From NCBI GenBank assembly GCA_938003665.1, contig CALKYI010000426.1, forward strand, positions 1 to 10,287: a stretch of 10,287 nt of DNA, given 5' to 3'. Below the pieces are notes generated by a model that saw only the letters and a program-made list of their open reading frames with translations, did not search any database and was not told the DNA's origin. This document shows positions 6,285 through 10,287 of the stretch, in pieces; the stretch's first letter is position 1; every line of letters begins with the position of its first letter. The translations under genes were made by a program, and so were the position numbers. This DNA is from an uncultured Flavobacteriales bacterium (GTDB lineage: Bacteria > Bacteroidota > Bacteroidia > Flavobacteriales_D > Sanyastnellaceae).

Positions 6285-7450
6285 AAGACTTGAAAAAATT
6301 GGGCAAAGGCACACGTGCGGTGCATGCTGGGGTTGAGCCGGATCCATCGACAGGGGCCATCATGACCCCCATTTTCCAGACATCCACCTATGTGCAAGAA
6401 GCCGTTGGTGTGCACAAGGGATGGGAATACTCGCGCAGCCATAACCCGACCCGAGCCGCGCTTGAAACAGCGTTTGCGGAGCTGGAAGGCGGAACCCACG
6501 GGTTGGCCTTTGCATCGGGACTCGCGGCGATTGACACCGTTCTCAAGACCTTGAAACCTGGAGACGAAGTCATCGCGGGCCAGGACTTGTATGGCGGAAC
6601 CGCCCGACTGTTCAGGACCAACCACGCGCCGATGGGCATCGTCTTCAATTTCGTCGACACCCAAGACCCCAGCCTCGTGGAAGCGGCCATCTCGGACAGA
6701 ACCAAATTGGTGTGGCTCGAGAGCCCAACGAACCCGTTGATGCAGATCACGGACATCCAAGCCATTGCCGACCTAACGAAACCCCGCGGCATTGTCCTCG
6801 CCGTGGACAATACGTTCGCCTCACCCATGCTGCAGCGACCGTTGGAACACGGTGCGGACATCGTCATGCACTCAGTCACGAAATACCTCGGCGGCCACAG
6901 CGATGTTGTGATGGGCGCACTCGTCACGAAGGACGAAGCCATTGACGCCCCGCTACGCACGTTGCAAAACAACTGCGGAGCCATCGCCCAACCGTTCGAT
7001 TCGTTCTTGGTATTGCGCGGGCTGAAGACGTTGCACTTGCGCGTGGAGCGCAGCTGTGCGAACGGCCGGAAGGTGGCGCACTGGTTGCGCGACAACCCCA
7101 AGATTGAAAAGGTCTACTGGCCCGGGTTTGAAGACCATCCCGGCCACGACGTCGCAGCGCGTCAGATGGATGATTTTGGCGGAATGATTGCCTTCGAAAT
7201 CAAAGGCAACGACTTGGACCAAGCGAAAAACCTCGTCGCCGCCACGCAGATTTTTGCCCTCGCAGAATCCCTCGGCGGTGTAGAGTCACTCATCGAACAT
7301 CCGGCGGCCATGACACACGCCAGCGTTCCAGCCGACATCCGTGCTGAATTGGGCATCTCCGATGGATTTGTCCGGTTGAGCGTCGGGGTCGAAGATGCCG
7401 ACGACCTCATTGCCGATTTGCACCAGGCCATCGAAGCCACCGTCCACTAA
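6281..7450 (+). CDS. metB: Cystathionine gamma-synthase-type PLP enzyme (Cys/Met metabolism family)
   Basis: Encodes 389 residues, the usual length for the family. A gamma-synthase joins an activated homoserine ester with cysteine to give cystathionine on the way to methionine; close relatives are the gamma- and beta-lyases and methionine gamma-lyase. The PLP lysine is Lys201 in HSVTKYLGGHSDVVMG (197-212). Tyr50 and Arg52 in EYSRSHNPT, Tyr104 in DLYGGT, and Asp176 in AVDNTFASP complete the cofactor site. The start SIKE PDPSTGAIMTPIFQTSTYVQ-type N-terminus (residues 20-39) resembles Bacteroidota proteins annotated as gamma-synthase, but the reaction cannot be fixed from sequence alone, so the symbol is tentative. 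The neighbour kmo follows by 7 bp; no other methionine genes are visible. The ATG at 6281 overlaps the previous stop by 4 bp. Confidence 0.88.
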   Translation: MKDLKKLGKGTRAVHAGVEPDPSTGAIMTPIFQTSTYVQEAVGVHKGWEYSRSHNPTRAALETAFAELEGGTHGLAFASGLAAIDTVLKTLKPGDEVIAGQDLYGGTARLFRTNHAPMGIVFNFVDTQDPSLVEAAISDRTKLVWLESPTNPLMQITDIQAIADLTKPRGIVLAVDNTFASPMLQRPLEHGADIVMHSVTKYLGGHSDVVMGALVTKDEAIDAPLRTLQNNCGAIAQPFDSFLVLRGLKTLHLRVERSCANGRKVAHWLRDNPKIEKVYWPGFEDHPGHDVAARQMDDFGGMIAFEIKGNDLDQAKNLVAATQIFALAESLGGVESLIEHPAAMTHASVPADIRAELGISDGFVRLSVGVEDADDLIADLHQAIEATVH

Positions 7451-7457
7451 GTACCCC

Positions 7458-8864
7458 ATGTCCACACCCGTACAACACGCTTTGGCGCCGGAGAAAATGG
7501 CCGTAGTCGGCGCCGGCTTGGTGGGCAGCCTTTGGGCGCTGATGCTCGCGCAGCGCGGGCACCACGTAGACGTGTTCGAACGCCGACCTGATCCCCGGAC
7601 CGGAGCGTACAAAGGAGGCCGCAGCATCAACCTCGCCCTGAGCGACCGGGGATGGCGCGCCCTCGAGAAAGCCGGCATCGCGGACGCGGTCCGTGAAATC
7701 GCCCTCCCCATCACCCACCGCACCATGCACGCAACGGACGGCACCCTCACACGCCAACCGTACGGCCTGCCGGACGCGCAGGGGAAATTTGACGATCCGC
7801 AGTGCATTTACTCGGTCTCTCGGGCCTTGCTCAACCGCTTGTTGGTGGAAGAATCGGAGAAACACACACAGGTCACCTACCGGTTTAACCACCGCTGCGT
7901 CGACATTGATTTGGAGGCCAACGAACTGACGTTGGACAACGGCGAGGACCAGACGCACGTGCAAGCATTTGACCGGATTTTCGGGACAGACGGGGCGTTC
8001 AGTGCGGTCCGGGACCGGCTGATGCGCACGGACCGTTTTGATTTTGCCCAGCGGTATTTGACCCACGGCTACAAGGAAATTGAGATGCGTCCTACGGGTG
8101 ACGGCCAGTTCAAGATGGAGGCAGACGCGCTGCACATCTGGCCGCGCGGCGAGTTCATGTTGATGGGATTGCCCAACCCCGACGGCACTTTTACGTGCAC
8201 CGTATTCGCCCCCTATGACGGCCCAAACGGACTGAATGGACTCGACACCGAAGCCGCGGTTACCGCGTATTTCAGTATGCATTTTCCGGACGTCATCCCG
8301 TTGATTCCAGATTTTGCTGCTCAATGGCTGGCCAACCCGACGAGCTCATTGGTCATGACCCAATGTTATCCATGGCACCACGGCGATGCCATCTGCTTGA
8401 TGGGCGATGCGGCCCACGCCATTGTCCCATTTTACGGTCAAGGCATGAACAGCGGCATGGAGGATTGCTCCGTGTTGAGCGAACTGCTCGACAGCATGGA
8501 ATCGTCTCAAGATTGGGCAAAAACCATGCAGCGGTACACGGAATTGCGAAAGCCTTCTGGCGATGCCATCCTCGAGTTGGCCTTGCGGAATTACATCGAA
8601 ATGCGCGACAAAACAGGCGACCCCGCTTTCCTCCTCCGCAAGAAAATCGAGGCCAAGTTGGCGACCAACTACCCCGGACGTTGGTTGCCCCTCTACTCGC
8701 AGGTCACATTCAGCCACACGCCGTACGAAGAGGCGCTCGAGGCCGGACAGCGCCAAGACCGCATCATGGAAAAAATCCTGTCCCAAGAAGGCATCGAGGC
8801 CAACTGGGACCGGCCCGAAACCTTTGAATCCATCCTCGACGCATGGGAATCGCAAAGCGCCTGA
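7458..8864 (+). CDS. kmo: Kynurenine 3-monooxygenase
   Basis: Encodes 468 residues. KMO is an FAD enzyme that hydroxylates L-kynurenine with NADPH and O2 to 3-hydroxykynurenine, in tryptophan breakdown or de novo NAD synthesis. The dinucleotide-binding fold is at the N-terminus: VVGAGLVGS at 16-24 (GxGxxG at 18-23) with Glu41 in VFERRPD binding the FAD ribose. GRSINLALS at 54-62 is a KMO hallmark, and MGDAAHAIVPFYGQGMNSGMEDC starting at Met315 is the second FAD motif with the family's GQGMNSGxED loop. No C-terminal membrane anchor is seen, as in the bacterial enzymes and unlike the mitochondrial one. The start at 7458 lies 7 bp after the previous stop; a longer frame to 7395 only overlaps the upstream gene. 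Kynureninase, hydroxyanthranilate dioxygenase and tryptophan dioxygenase are not in the window. Confidence 0.95.
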   Translation: MSTPVQHALAPEKMAVVGAGLVGSLWALMLAQRGHHVDVFERRPDPRTGAYKGGRSINLALSDRGWRALEKAGIADAVREIALPITHRTMHATDGTLTRQPYGLPDAQGKFDDPQCIYSVSRALLNRLLVEESEKHTQVTYRFNHRCVDIDLEANELTLDNGEDQTHVQAFDRIFGTDGAFSAVRDRLMRTDRFDFAQRYLTHGYKEIEMRPTGDGQFKMEADALHIWPRGEFMLMGLPNPDGTFTCTVFAPYDGPNGLNGLDTEAAVTAYFSMHFPDVIPLIPDFAAQWLANPTSSLVMTQCYPWHHGDAICLMGDAAHAIVPFYGQGMNSGMEDCSVLSELLDSMESSQDWAKTMQRYTELRKPSGDAILELALRNYIEMRDKTGDPAFLLRKKIEAKLATNYPGRWLPLYSQVTFSHTPYEEALEAGQRQDRIMEKILSQEGIEANWDRPETFESILDAWESQSA

Positions 8865-9760
8865 CGGCCGTCTTCGTTTGGATGTTGGTCGGTGGGCTCA
8901 ATAGCGCAGAAGCGCAGTCCACCCCATTCAATGCCGAAAGCCGGTCGTTCCGCAACCAAGGCTGGACATACGCCATCGGTTACCACGCGTTCAGCGCACG
9001 GCCCGATTCGGTGCCTGTCGTTTACCAAACGGTGCGCCCAACAGGCACCATTGACACCCTGCACACCGGAACATGGGGCCATGCCGGCAACCAAGCGCTC
9101 CGCTTGGGCATCGGCTATTGGGGCATCGCCCGACGGCCGCTCATCTGGGACCGATGGTTCATCGAACTCCAAGGAACCCGGAACGCGGCCACCTCCACTT
9201 TTGACGGATTGGTCGCCAATGCGGACAGCATCTTGCAACCCAACACCCTACTCGACAGCGGGCGTTCGTTGGTGACGACGGAACTGACGTTCAAGCTCCA
9301 GCGCGCATTCGAAATCAAAACGGACTTTTTCTTCGAAGCCCAGCTCGGTATCGGGTGGGACCGGGAATGGGGCGGCACGTTCAGCCGAACGGGCCCGGAC
9401 AGCCTATTTGTCACCCGAGCCGCGCCGGCGACGGATCGCATGGCCTTGGAATTGGGTGCTGGGCTCGGCGTGCGCACGCGCTCGGGACGGTACCTGCGCA
9501 TTCACGCGACGTACGATGGATTGCAATTGGCCCCATTGGCCGAGGAAGGGGACGGCCAGGTGCAGTGGTACGAAGGCCACTACCAACCGTGGAACCTGAC
9601 GCTGCAGTGGGATTTATTGCGGCCCAAACCTCTAGAGGATTGCGCCAAACCGCCTTCGCCAGACCGTCCCGGCGAAGAGCTTTTTGGCGATCAAATGCAG
9701 AAAGACCGGCAAAAGCAATTAAAAAAGCAGAAGCGACGGGCCAAAAAGAACCGGTGGTAA
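8843..9760 (+). CDS. Secreted outer-membrane-type protein of unknown function with a basic tail
   Basis: Encodes 305 residues that I do not recognise. Residues 1-24 form a signal peptide (MGIAKRL, hydrophobic core to 18, cleavage at AEA/QS). Residues 77-260 alternate polar and non-polar residues in many short strands rich in aromatic and glycine residues, for example LRLGIGYWGI (87-96), FFFEAQLGIGW (162-172), ALELGAGLGV (201-210) and WNLTLQWDLL (250-259), which looks like an outer membrane beta-barrel. After a proline-rich linker (261-276) comes a lysine/arginine-rich tail (286-305) ending in Trp; the barrel strand before it already ends near residue 260. The ATG at 8843 lies inside kmo, overlapping it by 22 bp in another frame, so translational coupling is likely. 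The gene ends exactly where mce begins on the other strand, without a terminator. Confidence 0.78.
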   Translation: MGIAKRLTAVFVWMLVGGLNSAEAQSTPFNAESRSFRNQGWTYAIGYHAFSARPDSVPVVYQTVRPTGTIDTLHTGTWGHAGNQALRLGIGYWGIARRPLIWDRWFIELQGTRNAATSTFDGLVANADSILQPNTLLDSGRSLVTTELTFKLQRAFEIKTDFFFEAQLGIGWDREWGGTFSRTGPDSLFVTRAAPATDRMALELGAGLGVRTRSGRYLRIHATYDGLQLAPLAEEGDGQVQWYEGHYQPWNLTLQWDLLRPKPLEDCAKPPSPDRPGEELFGDQMQKDRQKQLKKQKRRAKKNRW

Positions 9761-10159
9761 TCAGCCCCGTTCTGCACAGAGCTCCACCAACACGCGGTTC
9801 GTATCCCCGGGGTGCAAGAACGCAATCTCTTTGTTGTCTGCACCCGCCTTCGGACCGCTGATGACGCGGTATCCCATCCCTTGGAGCCGCTCGATTTCGG
9901 CGCGGATATCGTCCACAGAAAACGCCAGGTGATGCAGGCCTTCACCGCGCTTGGCGATGTGCTGGCCGATGGGTCCGTCCGGAGGGGTGCTGGCCAATAA
10001 TTCAACCTTGCTCTCGCCGGTTTGAAAAAAGCTGACGTCTACCCCCTCCGAAGCAACGTGCTCTCGCTTGAAGGGCGACTCCCCCAAAACGTCCGAGAAA
10101 ATTCGTTCTGCAGCCTGCAAATCAGCGACGGCGATTCCGATGTGTTCAATGCGTTTCAT
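9761..10159 (-). CDS. mce: Methylmalonyl-CoA epimerase
   Basis: Encodes 132 residues, the normal length for the bacterial enzyme. It interconverts the (S) and (R) forms of methylmalonyl-CoA, linking propionyl-CoA carboxylase to methylmalonyl-CoA mutase. It is a single vicinal-oxygen-chelate protein: RIEHIGIAVADL at 3-14 begins the first beta-alpha-beta-beta-beta unit and GEGLHHLAFSVDDI at 72-85 the second. His6, His76 or His77, and Glu127 in VLVELC fit the metal-binding positions. GADNKEIAFLHP at 106-117 is also typical of this enzyme. The start at 10159 matches where the family begins; the frame extends upstream to 10270, but that part runs into the divergent gene and is not conserved-looking. 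The stop (9761-9763) abuts the stop of the convergent OMP-type gene with zero spacing. The mutase genes are not in the window. Confidence 0.94.
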   Translation of the reverse strand: MKRIEHIGIAVADLQAAERIFSDVLGESPFKREHVASEGVDVSFFQTGESKVELLASTPPDGPIGQHIAKRGEGLHHLAFSVDDIRAEIERLQGMGYRVISGPKAGADNKEIAFLHPGDTNRVLVELCAERG

Positions 10160-10219
10160 GGGCGGGGTTTGCTCGTAAAAATACAGCCAATTTGACGGGG
10201 GAGTGGCTACCTTCGTCGC
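10160..10219. promoter_or_regulatory. Divergent promoter region between mce and the SDR gene
   Basis: This 60-bp gap must hold the start signals of both genes. On the plus strand TACCTTCG (10208-10215) is one base away from TAnnTTTG and ends 4 nt before the ATG at 10220. On the minus strand TATTTTTA, whose complement is within 10171-10185, is one base off the same consensus and lies 13-20 nt upstream of the mce ATG. Neither has a convincing -33 element. Confidence 0.35.
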
Positions 10220-10287
10220 ATGACCGATACGAACAACCCCTGGATGCCGCTGGGGCTGGAAGGAAAGCACGCAGTGGTGTGCGGAGC
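10220..10287 (+). CDS. Short-chain dehydrogenase/reductase, N-terminal fragment
   Basis: The last 68 bp open a frame of 22 complete codons that runs off the right edge. After a short leader, residues 12-22 read GLEGKHAVVCG, the first beta strand and start of the glycine-rich NAD(P)-binding turn of short-chain dehydrogenases (usually ...GKxALVTGASxGIG; the VCG variant occurs in Bacteroidota members named 3-oxoacyl-ACP reductase). The rest of the Rossmann fold and the Ser-Tyr-Lys active site are outside the window, so the substrate is unknown. The ATG at 10220 is supported by the -7-like box just before it and by the frame beginning there, diverging from mce. Confidence 0.6.
   Translation, partial: MTDTNNPWMPLGLEGKHAVVCG

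Noticed and set aside
7407..8324. Long open frame (305 codons) antisense to kmo
   Set aside because: It lies completely inside a clear KMO gene, has no recognisable motif, and long antisense frames are expected where GC-rich codon use avoids stops on the other strand.
6281..8864. Idea that the PLP enzyme and kmo form a kynurenine pathway pair
   Set aside because: The PLP enzyme carries Cys/Met-metabolism signatures (Lys201 in HSVTKYLGGHSD) and is not kynureninase or kynurenine aminotransferase, so adjacency alone does not support a shared pathway.
9721..9727. A AAA AAG heptamer in the correct register of the OMP-type gene, resembling a -1 frameshift site
   Set aside because: The -1 frame would run on to 9861 through sequence antisense to mce with no sensible product, and no stimulatory hairpin or upstream Shine-Dalgarno element is evident. 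The A-run is explained by the lysine codons of the basic tail.
10160..10270. N-terminal extension of mce by 37 codons
   Set aside because: The family starts at MKRIEHIGIAV. The extension would cover the divergent SDR start and the whole intergenic region.

Overview
The window looks like chromosomal core sequence from a fairly GC-rich member of the Bacteroidota, most likely a marine Flavobacteriales-type lineage. The organism call is inferred from three things. The protein families and their wording are typical of that phylum (PanD, the RfaE2 form of the heptose nucleotidyltransferase, DUF3109, a PD40/OmpA protein, kynurenine monooxygenase, methylmalonyl-CoA epimerase). Most starts lack a clear Shine-Dalgarno sequence. 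Several starts sit just behind a TAnnTTTG box, the -7 element used by the Bacteroidota primary sigma factor.

Layout. (1) 1-153, plus: the last 50 codons of accC (biotin carboxylase), followed by a strong bidirectional hairpin terminator at 173-204. (2) 4093 down to 184, minus: a tight run of five genes, DUF3109 protein, PD40/OmpA lipoprotein-like or periplasmic protein, panD, a UPF0104/LPG-synthase-TM membrane protein, and rfaE2. (3) 4138-9760, plus: a second tight run of five genes diverging from the first across only 44 bp, radical SAM/SPASM protein, a second LPG-synthase-TM membrane protein, a cystathionine gamma-synthase-type PLP enzyme, kmo, and an uncharacterised secreted outer-membrane-type protein. 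(4) 9761-10159, minus: methylmalonyl-CoA epimerase, whose stop codon directly abuts the stop of the preceding convergent gene. (5) 10220-10287, plus: the first 22 codons of a short-chain dehydrogenase/reductase, diverging from mce.

The genes are mostly housekeeping: fatty-acid and propionate metabolism (accC, mce, perhaps the SDR), coenzyme A precursor synthesis (panD), LPS heptose activation (rfaE2), sulfur amino acids (metB-like), tryptophan catabolism or NAD synthesis (kmo), and envelope functions (two PF03706 membrane proteins, OmpA, the OMP). Both runs mix envelope proteins with metabolic enzymes, so co-transcription here does not by itself imply one pathway. I see no mobile element, CRISPR array, tRNA, rRNA or long repeat, and no gene-free stretch over 300 bp; the window is almost completely coding.

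I did not find a convincing new multi-gene defence or biosynthetic system. The points most worth a second look are the -7 boxes only 3-7 nt from start codons (very short or leaderless mRNAs), the terminator built into the end of rfaE2, the pairing of an orphan radical SAM/SPASM enzyme with a PF03706 membrane protein, and the OMP-like protein with a lysine/arginine-rich tail.
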